Made by a program: the position numbers and the translations under genes. Of a DNA stretch of 64,000 nt, positions 40,900 through 49,867 are shown in pieces (the first letter of the stretch is position 1; every line of letters begins with the position of its first letter). Origin of the DNA: Streptomyces malaysiensis subsp. samsunensis (GTDB lineage: Bacteria > Actinomycetota > Actinomycetes > Streptomycetales > Streptomycetaceae); the NCBI RefSeq assembly GCF_024519315.1, contig NZ_JANIIC010000031.1, positions 49,910 through 113,909 on the forward strand. The letters run 5' to 3'. The notes beneath the pieces are model-generated. The model saw only the letters and a list, made by a program, of their open reading frames with translations. It did no database searches and was not told where the DNA came from.

Positions 40900-41062
40900 G
40901 ATGTTTCCTCTCTCGGTCTGCCCTTGGCCCCCAACCATCCCCGGCGATCAGGTCACACGCGTCGTCGGCGGCGATGAAACCCGACTGCATCCTTCGATGT
41001 ACGCGGCCGGGCGGCGGGCCCGGTCCCAAGGGGGAGGCCCGGCGCGGAGCGCGCATGGTGTG

Positions 41063-42286
41063 ATGGGTGCCATGCCGTCCCGTCCCCACTTCCCACCCCC
41101 ACATCGGCATGACGTCCTGATCGGCCTCGCCGGACTGCTCGGCGGGGTCCTGATGTGGGTGATGGGGGTGCACAACAACCAGTCGTTCCTCCATACGCCC
41201 ACCTGGCTGGGGCTGATCGCGCTGGTCGTGGTCTCGGCGGCCGAACTGCTGCGGCGCTCCAGGCCCCTCGTCGGCCTGGGCGTGGGGACCGTCGCGCTCG
41301 CCGCCGACATCCTCAGCGGCGGTCTCGCCGTGACGTTCCTGATGTACACCGACCTGGTCTACGCGGCCGTCATGTACTCGGGGCCCGTCGCGGCCCGGCG
41401 CATCCCCCGGCTCTGCGGGCTCCTCACGGGGCTGGCCACCGTGGTGCCGCTGGCCATCTACAGCGACCCCCTGGCGCTGCTGGTCGGCACGTTCGTCGCG
41501 CTGCTCACCCTCACCCCGGCATGGACCGGGGCGGTGGTCCGCAACCACCGCGAGGCGGCCGAGGCCGCCCGTCTGGAGACCGAACGCGTCGCCCTGCTGG
41601 CCGAGTTGGACCGGCGGGAGGCGGTCGCCTCCGAGCGCTCCCGGATGGCGCGCGAACTCCACGACATGGTGGCCAACCACCTCTCGGCCATCGCCATCCA
41701 CTCCAGCGCCGCGCTCTCCCTGAAGGACCCCGCCGCCACCGACGAGGCGCTCGGCGTCATCAGGGAGAACAGCGTGCGCGGCCTGGCCGAGATGCGCCGG
41801 CTGATCGGGCTGCTGCGGGACCCCGGGGAGACCGCGGAACCCGCCGCCACCTCCACGCTCGACGCCCTCGACACCCTGCTGGAGCAGGCCCGCACCAACG
41901 GCCGCCCCGGCGGCCAGGACATCGTCCTGTGCGATGAGCGGCCGGACGGCGCCGCCCCGCTGCCCGCCCCGGTCGAGCTCGCCGCGTACCGCATCGTCCA
42001 GGAGTCGCTCACCAACGCCCTCAAGCACGCCGCGCCCGGCCGGGTGGACGTGACGCTGGCGCATCGCACGGACGGCCCGCTCGAGGTCAGCGTGATCAGC
42101 CCCTACGGCGAGAGCTCCGGCCCCCGGGCGCCCGGCTCCGGCACCGGGCTGATCGGGATGCGCGAGCGGGTCACCCTGCTCGGCGGCACCCTCGACGCCG
42201 GCCCGGTCACCGGGCCCCAGGGCATGGTGTGGCGGGTGCGGGCCGCGCTGCCGCTGGGGGACGAGAGCGTCCAGAGTGTGACATGA
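41063..42286 (+). CDS. NarL-system sensor histidine kinase
   Basis: A kinase of about 407 residues with six or so N-terminal membrane helices, then a dimerisation part with the phospho-acceptor His in ARELHDMVANHLSAIAIHSS and a compact ATPase (NALKHAAPGRVDV; GSGTGLIGMRERV). This is the HisKA_3 type used with LuxR-type regulators. ATG 41063 or ATG 41072 could be the start; neither has a strong ribosome-binding site. The stop overlaps an ATG in the regulator gene by four bases (ATGA), though the regulator's better start is 24 bases later. Confidence 0.9.
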   Translation: MGAMPSRPHFPPPHRHDVLIGLAGLLGGVLMWVMGVHNNQSFLHTPTWLGLIALVVVSAAELLRRSRPLVGLGVGTVALAADILSGGLAVTFLMYTDLVYAAVMYSGPVAARRIPRLCGLLTGLATVVPLAIYSDPLALLVGTFVALLTLTPAWTGAVVRNHREAAEAARLETERVALLAELDRREAVASERSRMARELHDMVANHLSAIAIHSSAALSLKDPAATDEALGVIRENSVRGLAEMRRLIGLLRDPGETAEPAATSTLDALDTLLEQARTNGRPGGQDIVLCDERPDGAAPLPAPVELAAYRIVQESLTNALKHAAPGRVDVTLAHRTDGPLEVSVISPYGESSGPRAPGSGTGLIGMRERVTLLGGTLDAGPVTGPQGMVWRVRAALPLGDESVQSVT

Positions 42287-42309
42287 CCCTTCGACGACCA
42301 GGAGCCACC

Positions 42310-42999
42310 GTGACCCCGCCCGCCCCGCCCTCCGGTACCGCGTCCGCCCCGATCCGGGTTCTGGTCGCCGAGGACCAGGGCTCGGTCCGCTCCGGGCTGG
42401 TGCTGATACTGCGGTCCGCCCCCGATGTCGAGGTGGTGGGCGAGGCGGTCGACGGCCTCCAGGCGGTGGAGATGGCCCGTGCGCTGCGCCCCGACGTGGT
42501 GCTCATGGACGTGCAGATGCCCCGGCTGGACGGGGTGTCGGCCACCCGCCAGGTGGTCGCGGAGCGGCTGGCGGATGTGCTGGTGCTGACCACCTTCGAC
42601 CTCGACGAGTACGTCTTCGGGGCGCTGCGCGCCGGCGCCTCCGGGTTCCTGCTCAAGGACAGCGAGGCGGCCGACCTGATCGCGGCGGTCCGTACGGTGG
42701 GGCGCGGCGAGGGGATGATCGCCCCGGCGGTCACCCGCCGTCTGATCGCCGAGTTCGCCCGGCCGCAGGCCGCCCCCTCCCCCACCACGCCGAGCCCCGA
42801 GGTGCTGGCCACGCTCACCCCGCGGGAGCGGGAGGTGCTGGCCTGTCTGGGGCAGGGGCTGTCGAACGCGCAGATCGCGGCGCGGCTGACGATGGCGGAG
42901 GCCACGGTGAAGACGCACGTCAGCCGGCTGCTGAACAAGCTGGATCTACGCAGCCGGGTGCAGGCCGCGGTGCTGGCCCAGGAGCTGGGTGTGCGCTGA
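42310..42999 (+). CDS. NarL/LuxR-family response regulator
   Basis: A 229-residue regulator. The receiver has Asp67 (VVLMDVQMP), and the C-terminal LuxR helix-turn-helix reads LTPREREVLACLGQGLSNAQIAARL...TVKTHVSRLLNKL. GTG at 42310 has AGGAG 5 bases upstream and is the best start; an ATG at 42283 in the same frame overlaps the kinase stop. It is phosphorylated by the kinase upstream. Targets are unknown. Confidence 0.92.
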   Translation: MTPPAPPSGTASAPIRVLVAEDQGSVRSGLVLILRSAPDVEVVGEAVDGLQAVEMARALRPDVVLMDVQMPRLDGVSATRQVVAERLADVLVLTTFDLDEYVFGALRAGASGFLLKDSEAADLIAAVRTVGRGEGMIAPAVTRRLIAEFARPQAAPSPTTPSPEVLATLTPREREVLACLGQGLSNAQIAARLTMAEATVKTHVSRLLNKLDLRSRVQAAVLAQELGVR

Positions 43000-43038
43000 G
43001 CGGATCGACGGCGGACCGGGGCGCTCCCGGCGGAGCGC

Positions 43039-43488
43039 CTAGGCGACGTTGACGCGCTGGCCCGGGGGCGCGGCCTCCAGCCAGGCGAGAAAGCCGGTCA
43101 GCGCGTCCTCGCTCATGGCCAGCTCCAGCCAGACGCCGCCGTGCCGACAGGCGAGCACCACCGCGTCGGAGAGCAGCGCCAGCTCCTCCTCGCCCTTGGG
43201 GGTGCGCCGCTCCAGGACCTCGATCGAGGCGCGCTCCAGGACCCGCCGGGGCCTGGGGGCGTACGAGAAGACCCGGAACCACTCGATCCGGTCACCGTTG
43301 TAGCGGGCGACCCCGTACACCCACCCCTTGCCGCTGGGCTCGGATTCGCCGGTGGGCGGCTCCCAGCGCAGTGAGCAGTCGAAGGTTCCGCCGGACCGCT
43401 GGATCAGCCGCCGCCGGAGACCGAAGACGAAGAGTCCCACCACCACCAGCGCGACGACCACGCCGCCCACAAGCAGAGCGAGGACCAT
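43039..43488 (-). CDS. DUF2550 membrane-anchored protein
   Basis: A 149-residue protein: an N-terminal transmembrane helix (residues ~2-22, VLALLVGGVVVALVVVGLFVFG) and then a soluble domain with FDCSLRWE, GWVYGVARY, DRIEWFRVFSYAPRPRRVLERA and WLELAMSEDALTGFLAWLEAAPPGQ. This is DUF2550, which is conserved directly downstream of atpC in actinobacteria. ATG at 43488 has GGAGG 9 bases upstream; GTG at 43494 is too close to that site. A strong hairpin separates it from atpC. Confidence 0.88.
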   Translation of the reverse strand: MVLALLVGGVVVALVVVGLFVFGLRRRLIQRSGGTFDCSLRWEPPTGESEPSGKGWVYGVARYNGDRIEWFRVFSYAPRPRRVLERASIEVLERRTPKGEEELALLSDAVVLACRHGGVWLELAMSEDALTGFLAWLEAAPPGQRVNVA

Positions 43489-43534
43489 CTTCACCGACCT
43501 CCTCGCGTCATCCGGAAAAACCGCACCTGCATCG

Positions 43535-43585
43535 CCTCAGCCGCGGACCGCTGAAGGAGAGCTCCAGCGAGGTCCGCGGCTGAGG
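43535..43585 (-). terminator. atp operon terminator
   Basis: CCTCAGCCGCGGACC (43535-43549) pairs perfectly with GGTCCGCGGCTGAGG (43571-43585), a 15-bp stem. The loop can itself form a GCTG/CAGC stem. It lies 24 bases past the atpC stop; on the transcript a GGTTTTTCC tract follows some 14 bases later. It cleanly separates the atp operon from the DUF2550 gene. Confidence 0.85.
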
Positions 43586-43608
43586 TTTTCCGACCGTACG
43601 TGACAGGC

Positions 43609-43986
43609 TCAGTGCGCTCCCGCCACCGCGCGCAGCCGGACGTCGGCGCGCCGCTCGGCGGCGGCGTCCGCCTCCGACTTGGCACGCTCCAGCGCCCGCT
43701 CCGCGCGCTTGACATCGATCTCGTCGGACAGCTCCGCGACTTCGGCCAGCAGTGAGAGCTTGTCTTCCGCGAACGAGATGAACCCACCGTGCACCGCGAC
43801 GACGACCGTTCCGCCGTCGACCGAACGGATGGTGACCGGGCCGGACTCCAGCACACCGAGCAGCGGCTGGTGGCCGGGCATGACGCCGATGTCACCCGAT
43901 GTGGTGCGCGCGATGACCAAGGTGGCCGCACCGGACCAGACACTACGGTCCGCCGCGACCAGCTCGACGTGCAGCTCAGCAGCCAA
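43609..43986 (-). CDS. atpC: ATP synthase epsilon subunit
   Basis: A 125-residue subunit, the last gene of the operon. The N-terminal beta-barrel has IARTTSGDIGVMPGHQPLLGVLESG, followed by VHGGFISFAEDKLSLLAE and two C-terminal helices (DVKRAERALERAKSEADAA). It couples the rotor to gamma and can inhibit ATP hydrolysis. The start is TTG at 43986, with GGAG 5 bases upstream; no ATG or GTG gives the proper N-terminus. The weaker start may tune its level against the other subunits. Confidence 0.95.
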   Translation of the reverse strand: MAAELHVELVAADRSVWSGAATLVIARTTSGDIGVMPGHQPLLGVLESGPVTIRSVDGGTVVVAVHGGFISFAEDKLSLLAEVAELSDEIDVKRAERALERAKSEADAAAERRADVRLRAVAGAH

Positions 43987-44097
43987 CGTGGCTCCTCGGG
44001 TCTCTCCCTGCCGGGTCGGGCAGGGCTTTCGTCAAAGAATAACGGGCGTACGGAGAGGGGCGGGACCGGGCCCACCCCTCTCGCGGAGCTACCGGGC

Positions 44098-45543
44098 TCA
44101 GGAGACGCCCAGCTCCTTGGCCTTGGCCTTCAGGTCGTCCAGGCCACCGCACATGAAGAACGCCTGCTCGGGGAAGTGGTCGAACTCACCATCGGCGATC
44201 GCGTTGAACGCGGCGATCGACTCGTCCAGCGGAACGTCCGATCCGTCGAGACCGGTGAACTGCTTCGCCGCGTGGGTGTTCTGCGACAGGAAGCGCTCGA
44301 TGCGGCGGGCGCGGAAGACGGTGAGCTTGTCCTCCTCGCCGAGCTCGTCGATGCCCAGGATGTTGATGATGTCCTGGAGGTCCTTGTACTTCTGGAGGAT
44401 CGACTTCACGCGCGAGGCGCAGTCGTAGTGATCCTGCGAGATGTAGCGCGGGTCCAGGATCCGGGACGTCGAGTCCAGCGGGTCCACCGCCGGGTAGATG
44501 CCCTTCTCCGAGATCGGCCGGGAGAGCACCGTGGTCGCGTCGAGGTGCGCGAAGGTGGTCGCCGGGGCCGGGTCGGTCAGGTCGTCCGCGGGGACGTAGA
44601 TCGCCTGCATCGAGGTGATCGAGTGACCGCGGGTCGAGGTGATGCGCTCCTGGAGGATGCCCATCTCGTCGGCCAGGTTCGGCTGGTAGCCCACCGCGGA
44701 GGGCATCCGGCCGAGCAGGGTCGAGACCTCGGAACCGGCCTGGGTGAAGCGGAAGATGTTGTCGATGAAGAACAGCACGTCCTGCTTCTGCACATCGCGG
44801 AAGTACTCCGCCATGGTCAGACCGGCCAGGGCGACGCGCAGACGGGTGCCCGGGGGCTCGTCCATCTGGCCGAAGACCAGCGCGGTCTGCGGGAGCACGC
44901 CGGACTCGGCCATCTCCTCGATCAGGTCGTTGCCCTCACGGGTGCGCTCGCCGACACCGGCGAACACGGAAACGCCCTCGTGCAGCTTGGCCACACGCAT
45001 GATCATTTCCTGGATGAGCACGGTCTTGCCGACGCCCGCGCCGCCGAACAGACCGATCTTGCCGCCCTTGACGTACGGGGTCAGCAGGTCGACGACCTTC
45101 AGACCGGTCTCGAACATCTCGGTCTTGGACTCGAGCTGGTCGAAGGCCGGGGCCTTGCGGTGGATGGACCAGCGCTCGGTGACCTCGGACTCGGCCTCGG
45201 GCTCGTTCAGGATCTTGCCGAGGGTGTTGAACACCCGGCCCTTGGTGACGTCGCCGACGGGGACGGTGATGCCGTCGCCGGTGTCGGTCACCGCGGCCTG
45301 GCGGACCAGACCGTCGGTGGGCTCCATGGAGATGGCGCGGACCAGGCCCTCGCCGAGGTGCTGGGCGACCTCGAGGGTCAGGGTCTTCTTCGCCCCCTCC
45401 TGGGAGGGGTCGGCGACCTCGACGGTCAGCGCGTTGTAGATCTCCGGCATCGCGTCGACGGGGAACTCCACGTCGACGACCGGGCCGATGACCCGCGCGA
45501 CGCGGCCGGAGGCCACAGCGGTCGGCTCAACAGTGGTGGTCAT
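44098..45543 (-). CDS. atpD: ATP synthase beta subunit
   Basis: A 481-residue catalytic subunit. The P-loop is GGAGVGKTVLIQE; the Walker B region (DVLFFIDNIFRFTQ) and the catalytic VFAGVGERTREGNDL follow. It hydrolyses or makes ATP in the F1 hexamer with alpha. ATG at 45543 gives the expected N-terminus (MTTTVEPTAVASGRVARVIGP), 4 bases after the atpG stop. A longer reading to 45645 would run into atpG and is rejected. Confidence 0.98.
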   Translation of the reverse strand: MTTTVEPTAVASGRVARVIGPVVDVEFPVDAMPEIYNALTVEVADPSQEGAKKTLTLEVAQHLGEGLVRAISMEPTDGLVRQAAVTDTGDGITVPVGDVTKGRVFNTLGKILNEPEAESEVTERWSIHRKAPAFDQLESKTEMFETGLKVVDLLTPYVKGGKIGLFGGAGVGKTVLIQEMIMRVAKLHEGVSVFAGVGERTREGNDLIEEMAESGVLPQTALVFGQMDEPPGTRLRVALAGLTMAEYFRDVQKQDVLFFIDNIFRFTQAGSEVSTLLGRMPSAVGYQPNLADEMGILQERITSTRGHSITSMQAIYVPADDLTDPAPATTFAHLDATTVLSRPISEKGIYPAVDPLDSTSRILDPRYISQDHYDCASRVKSILQKYKDLQDIINILGIDELGEEDKLTVFRARRIERFLSQNTHAAKQFTGLDGSDVPLDESIAAFNAIADGEFDHFPEQAFFMCGGLDDLKAKAKELGVS

Positions 45544-45547
45544 AGTG

Positions 45548-46462
45548 TCAGTCACTCCCCGCAGAGGCGTCGGCCAGAGCGCTCGCGCCACCGACGATCT
45601 CGCTGATTTCCTGGGTGATGTCGGCCTGGCGGGCCGCGTTGGCAAGCCGCGTGAGCGACTTGATGAGCTCTTCGGCGTTGTCGGTCGCCGACTTCATCGC
45701 CCGCCGGGTGGCCGCGTGCTTGGAGGCGGCGGCCTGGAGCAGGGCGTTGTAGATACGGGACTCGACGTACCGCGGCAGCAGGGCGTCGAGGACGTCCTCC
45801 GACGACGGCTCGAAGTCGAACAGCGGAAGGATCTCGCCCTTCGCCTTCTCCTCGTCCGCCTTCTCCTCGAGGCTGAGCGGCAGCAGCCGGTCGTTGACCG
45901 GCGTCTGCGTCAGCATCGAGACGAACTCGGTGAACACGATGTGCAGCTCGTCCACGCCGCCGTCGGCCGTGTCCTTGAGGACCGCCTCGATCAGCGGGCC
46001 CGCGATCTTCTTGGCGTCCGCGTAGGTCGGGTTGTCGGTGAAGCCGGTCCACGACTCCGTGACCTTGCGCTCACGGAAGCCGTAGTAGGCGACGCCCTTG
46101 CGGCCGACGATGTAGGCGTCCACCTCTTTGCCCTCGCCGCTGAGCCGCTCGGTGAGCTGCTCGGCCGCCTTGATGACATTGGAGGAGTAGCCGCCGGCCA
46201 GACCACGGTCGCTCGTGATGAGCAGCAGCGCGGCCCGCGTCGGGTTCTTCGCCTCGGTGGTGAGCGGGTGCTGGGTGGTGGAGCCGGTGGCAACCGCGCC
46301 CACCGCCCGGGTGAGCTCACTGGCGTACGGACTCGACGCGGCCACCCGGCGCTGCGCCTTGACGACGCGCGAGGCGGCGATCATCTCCATCGCCTTGGTG
46401 ATCTTCTTGGTCGCAGAGATGGACTTGATCCGCCTCTTGTAGACCCGGAGCTGGGCACCCAT
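45548..46462 (-). CDS. atpG: ATP synthase gamma subunit
   Basis: A 304-residue central-stalk subunit. The N-terminal helix MGAQLRVYKRRIKSISATKKITKAMEMIAASRV is diagnostic, as is the closing LTRLANAARQADITQEISEIVGGASAL. It rotates within the alpha3beta3 ring. It starts 2 bases after the atpA stop and ends 4 bases before atpD. Length is normal for actinobacteria. Confidence 0.97.
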   Translation of the reverse strand: MGAQLRVYKRRIKSISATKKITKAMEMIAASRVVKAQRRVAASSPYASELTRAVGAVATGSTTQHPLTTEAKNPTRAALLLITSDRGLAGGYSSNVIKAAEQLTERLSGEGKEVDAYIVGRKGVAYYGFRERKVTESWTGFTDNPTYADAKKIAGPLIEAVLKDTADGGVDELHIVFTEFVSMLTQTPVNDRLLPLSLEEKADEEKAKGEILPLFDFEPSSEDVLDALLPRYVESRIYNALLQAAASKHAATRRAMKSATDNAEELIKSLTRLANAARQADITQEISEIVGGASALADASAGSD

Positions 46463-46464
46463 GC

Positions 46465-48036
46465 TCAGCCCTCGCCCAGCAGCTTGCCGTCCGAGGTCTC
46501 GAACTGCCGCTTGAAGGAGTCGACGGCCTCGCTCAGCGCCTGGATGGTGTCGTCGGACATCTTGCCGCCCTCGACGATGCTGGTCAGCAGCGACTTGTGC
46601 TCACGGTGCAGGTAGTCGAGCAGCTCCCGCTCGAAGCGGCGGATGTCCTCGACCGGGACATCGTCCATCTTGCCGGTGGTGCCGGACCAGATGGAGACGA
46701 TCTCGTCCTCGGTGGAGAATGGGGCGTACTGCGACTGCTTCAGCAGCTCGACCATGCGCGCACCGCGCTCCAGGGAAGCCTTGGAGGCCGCGTCCAGGTC
46801 GGAGCCGAAGGCGGCGAACGCCTCGAGCTCGCGGTACTGGGCGAGGTCCACCCGGAGCCGGCCGGAGACCTGGCGCATGGCCCGGTGCTGGGCGGAGCCA
46901 CCGACTCGGGAGACCGAGATACCGACGTTCAGGGCCGGGCGCTGACCGGCGTTGAACAGGTCGGACTCCAGGAAGCACTGGCCGTCGGTGATGGAGATGA
47001 CGTTGGTCGGAATGAACGCCGAGACGTCGTTGGCCTTGGTCTCCACGATCGGCAGACCGGTCATCGAACCGGCACCCATCTCGTCGGAGAGCTTGGCGCA
47101 GCGCTCCAGCAGCCGGGAGTGCAGGTAGAAGACGTCGCCCGGGTACGCCTCACGGCCCGGCGGGCGGCGCAGCAGCAGGGAGACGGCACGGTAGGCGTCG
47201 GCCTGCTTGGACAGGTCGTCGAAGACGATCAGAACGTGCTTGCCCTGGTACATCCAGTGCTGGCCGATGGCCGAGCCGGTGTAGGGGGCGAGGTACTTGA
47301 AGCCCGCCGGGTCGGACGCCGGGGCGGCGACGATGGTGGTGTACTCCAGGGCACCGGCCTCCTCCAGCGCGCCGCGCACGGACGCGATGGTGGAACCCTT
47401 CTGGCCGATGGCGACGTAGATGCAGCGGACCTGCTTCTTCGGGTCGCCGGAGCGCCAGTTGTCGCGCTGGTTGATGATCGTGTCGACGCAGAGCGCGGTC
47501 TTGCCGGTCTGCCGGTCGCCGATGATCAGCTGGCGCTGGCCGCGGCCGATCGGGGTCATCGCGTCGACGGCCTTGTAGCCGGTCTCCATCGGCTCGTGCA
47601 CCGACTTGCGGTCCATGACCGTGGGGGCCTGAAGCTCGAGGGCTCGGCGGCCCTCGGTCTCGATCTCGCCGAGGCCGTCGATCGGAGTACCCAGCGGGTC
47701 GACGACGCGGCCGAGATAGCCCTCGCCGACGGCGACCGAAAGGACCTCGCCGGTGCGGTGCACCTGCTGGCCCTCCTCGATACCGCTGAACTCTCCGAGG
47801 ACGACCGCACCGATCTCGCGCTCCTCGAGGTTGAGGGCGAGACCGAGGGTGCCGTCCTCGAACTTCAGCAGTTCGTTCGCCATGGCCGAGGGAAGACCCT
47901 CGACCCTCGCGATGCCGTCGCCGGCAACGCTGACCGTACCGACCTCCTCGCGCGAGGCCGCGTCCGGCTGGTACGCCTGGACAAAGTTCTCCAGCGCGTC
48001 CCGGATCTCCTCCGGCCGGATCGTGAGCTCCGCCAT
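46465..48036 (-). CDS. atpA: ATP synthase alpha subunit
   Basis: A 523-residue non-catalytic nucleotide-binding subunit. The P-loop is GDRQTGKTALC, and GRVVDPLGTPIDGLG and the C-terminal LSEAVDSFKRQF are typical. ATG at 48036 gives the standard start MAELTIRPEEIRDALENFV. The upstream AGGAG is about 14 bases away, and a nearer AGGGAA is also present. It follows atpH after 89 bases and is followed closely by atpG. Confidence 0.98.
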   Translation of the reverse strand: MAELTIRPEEIRDALENFVQAYQPDAASREEVGTVSVAGDGIARVEGLPSAMANELLKFEDGTLGLALNLEEREIGAVVLGEFSGIEEGQQVHRTGEVLSVAVGEGYLGRVVDPLGTPIDGLGEIETEGRRALELQAPTVMDRKSVHEPMETGYKAVDAMTPIGRGQRQLIIGDRQTGKTALCVDTIINQRDNWRSGDPKKQVRCIYVAIGQKGSTIASVRGALEEAGALEYTTIVAAPASDPAGFKYLAPYTGSAIGQHWMYQGKHVLIVFDDLSKQADAYRAVSLLLRRPPGREAYPGDVFYLHSRLLERCAKLSDEMGAGSMTGLPIVETKANDVSAFIPTNVISITDGQCFLESDLFNAGQRPALNVGISVSRVGGSAQHRAMRQVSGRLRVDLAQYRELEAFAAFGSDLDAASKASLERGARMVELLKQSQYAPFSTEDEIVSIWSGTTGKMDDVPVEDIRRFERELLDYLHREHKSLLTSIVEGGKMSDDTIQALSEAVDSFKRQFETSDGKLLGEG

Positions 48037-48125
48037 CTGGGTTCCCTGCTCTCCTTGTTGGGCCCGAAGTATCTGACTACGGCCCAACTCGGGCCGCTTA
48101 CATGCTTGTTGAGTTGGTGGCTGTG

Positions 48126-48941
48126 TCAGCCGGCCATCCGCCGGGTCGCCTCTTCGAGGCGGTCCGCGATGGTCCCGTTGATGACCTCGTCGCCGATGCG
48201 CACCGAGATCCCGCCGAGGACCGCCGGGTCCACGTCGAGATTGAGGTGCATCTTCCGTCCGTACAGCTTCCCCAGTGCCTCACCGAGCCGCTGCTTCTGC
48301 CGGTCGCTGAGCGGCACCGCCGAGGTGACGACCGCGACCGTACGGTCCCGGCGCGCCGCCGCCAGCTTGGACAGCTCGTCGAGACCCGCCTCCAGGCTAC
48401 GACCCCGCGGATGGCTCACCAGGCGGATCACCAGCCGCTCGGTCACCCGGTCGGCCCGGCCGCCGAGCAGCTCGCGGACCAGCCCGGCCTTGGCGGAGAC
48501 GCTCGCCCGCCGGTCGGTGAGCGCGCCCCGGAGCTCGGCCGAGGAGGAGACGATCCGGCCGAACCGGAACACCTCGTCCTCGACGTTGTCGAGGGTGCCC
48601 GCCCGCTCGGCCGCCACCAGGTCGGCCGCGTCGGCCAGCTCCTCGATCGAGTCCACCAGGTCACGCGAGCGCGACCAGCGGGAACGGACCAGGCCGGAGA
48701 TCAGGTCGATGGTCTCCCCGCCGACCTGCCCACCCAGCACCCGCGCGGCCAGCCCGGCCTTGGCCTCGCCGGGCTGCGCCGGGTCGGTGAGGACCCGGCG
48801 CAGCGAGACCTCGCGGTCGAGCAGCGCGGTGACGGCGGCCAGCTCATCGGCGAGCTTCGTCGCGTCGACGGCGGTGTTGTCCGTCAGGGCGTCGAAGCTC
48901 TCGCGCGCGGCTGCCAGTGCATCCCGGCTCGCTCCGTTCAT
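48126..48941 (-). CDS. atpH: ATP synthase delta subunit
   Basis: A 271-residue peripheral-stalk subunit. It is about 90 residues longer than the E. coli protein, which is normal for streptomycetes: an N-terminal extension resembles a b-subunit-like helical part, and the conserved delta core ends in LGGISVRIGDEVINGTIADRLEEATRRM. Its ATG overlaps the atpF stop by four bases (ATGA), so it is translationally coupled. Confidence 0.95.
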   Translation of the reverse strand: MNGASRDALAAARESFDALTDNTAVDATKLADELAAVTALLDREVSLRRVLTDPAQPGEAKAGLAARVLGGQVGGETIDLISGLVRSRWSRSRDLVDSIEELADAADLVAAERAGTLDNVEDEVFRFGRIVSSSAELRGALTDRRASVSAKAGLVRELLGGRADRVTERLVIRLVSHPRGRSLEAGLDELSKLAAARRDRTVAVVTSAVPLSDRQKQRLGEALGKLYGRKMHLNLDVDPAVLGGISVRIGDEVINGTIADRLEEATRRMAG

Positions 48942-49513
48942 CGGCCGGCCTCTGCCTTCGAGCCGTCGGCCGCCGTCGAAGCCTTGTGGTCGAGCTCGTC
49001 GAGGAACCGGTCGATGGTGCGGCTCTGCCGGGCCACGTCCTCGAGCGACTCACCGACGATCCGGCCGGCCAGGTCGGTGGCGAGCCTGCCCACGTCCTGG
49101 CGCAGGGTCTGAGCGGCCTGCTTGCGATCGGCCTCGATCTGGGAGTGACCGGCAGCGATGATCTCCTCACGCTGCCGCTGGCCCTCCGCGCGCATCTCGG
49201 CGATGAGCGCGGCACCCTGCTCCTGCGCCTCCTGGCGCAGTCGCGCGGCCTCGTGACGGGCGTCGGCGAGCTGGGCTCGGTAGTCCTCGAGGACCTGCTG
49301 GGCTTCGGCCTGAGTGGCCTCGGCCTTCTCCATGCCGCCTTCGATCGCCTCGCGGCGCTCCTCCAGAACCCGGTTGATGTTCGGGAGGAGCTTCTTGGCG
49401 AGGAAGAAGAAGACGATGGCAAAGGCGATCAGGCCGATGACCAGCTCCGGGACCGGCGGGACGAGGGGGCTCTGCTCCTCCGCCTCCTGCGCCAGGTATA
49501 CCAGGGCGTTCAC
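48938..49513 (-). CDS. atpF: ATP synthase b subunit
   Basis: A 191-residue subunit. One membrane helix (ELVIGLIAFAIVFFFLAKKLL, residues ~22-42) is followed by a long Ala/Glu/Gln-rich coiled coil (EERREAIEGGMEKAEATQAEAQQVLEDY...). It forms the outer stalk with delta. GTG at 49513 has AAAGG 7 bases upstream and gives VNALVYLAQEAEEQSP, as expected for the family; a reading to 49540 is less likely. Confidence 0.95.
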   Translation of the reverse strand: MNALVYLAQEAEEQSPLVPPVPELVIGLIAFAIVFFFLAKKLLPNINRVLEERREAIEGGMEKAEATQAEAQQVLEDYRAQLADARHEAARLRQEAQEQGAALIAEMRAEGQRQREEIIAAGHSQIEADRKQAAQTLRQDVGRLATDLAGRIVGESLEDVARQSRTIDRFLDELDHKASTAADGSKAEAGR

Positions 49514-49555
49514 ATCAGTGCCTTTCGTCGAAAGGGGCAATCGGTAAGCGTCAGA

Positions 49556-49792
49556 TCACTTACCGAACACGAACGGCATGACAATGCCGATCAGGGCCAG
49601 CGCCTCACAGAAGGCGAAGCCGAGAATCTGGTTGGCGCGAATCAGGCCGGCCGCCTCGGGCTGACGTGCCAGGGCCTGGGTGCCGTTACCGAAGATGATG
49701 CCGACGCCGACGCCGGGGCCGATGGCCGCGAGGCCATAACCGATGGAGCCGAGGGAGCCGGAAACACCTGCGGCGAGGTCCACAGCGGACAT
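49556..49792 (-). CDS. atpE: ATP synthase c subunit (rotor ring)
   Basis: A 78-residue proteolipid with two membrane helices. The proton-binding Glu63 lies in FCEALALIGI in helix 2; the polar loop is ALARQPEA. The Gly-rich helix 1 has GPGVGVGIIFGNG. It needs Glu rather than Asp, as is usual in actinobacteria. ATG at 49792 follows GAAGGAAG. No sodium-type residues stand out, so H+ coupling is expected. Confidence 0.98.
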   Translation of the reverse strand: MSAVDLAAGVSGSLGSIGYGLAAIGPGVGVGIIFGNGTQALARQPEAAGLIRANQILGFAFCEALALIGIVMPFVFGK

Positions 49793-49867
49793 GCTGTTTC
49801 TTCCTTCTCTTTCGCGGACCGGTGGGGGTTGGCCACCGGACGTCTCATGGACGAGGGGTAGGGCTGC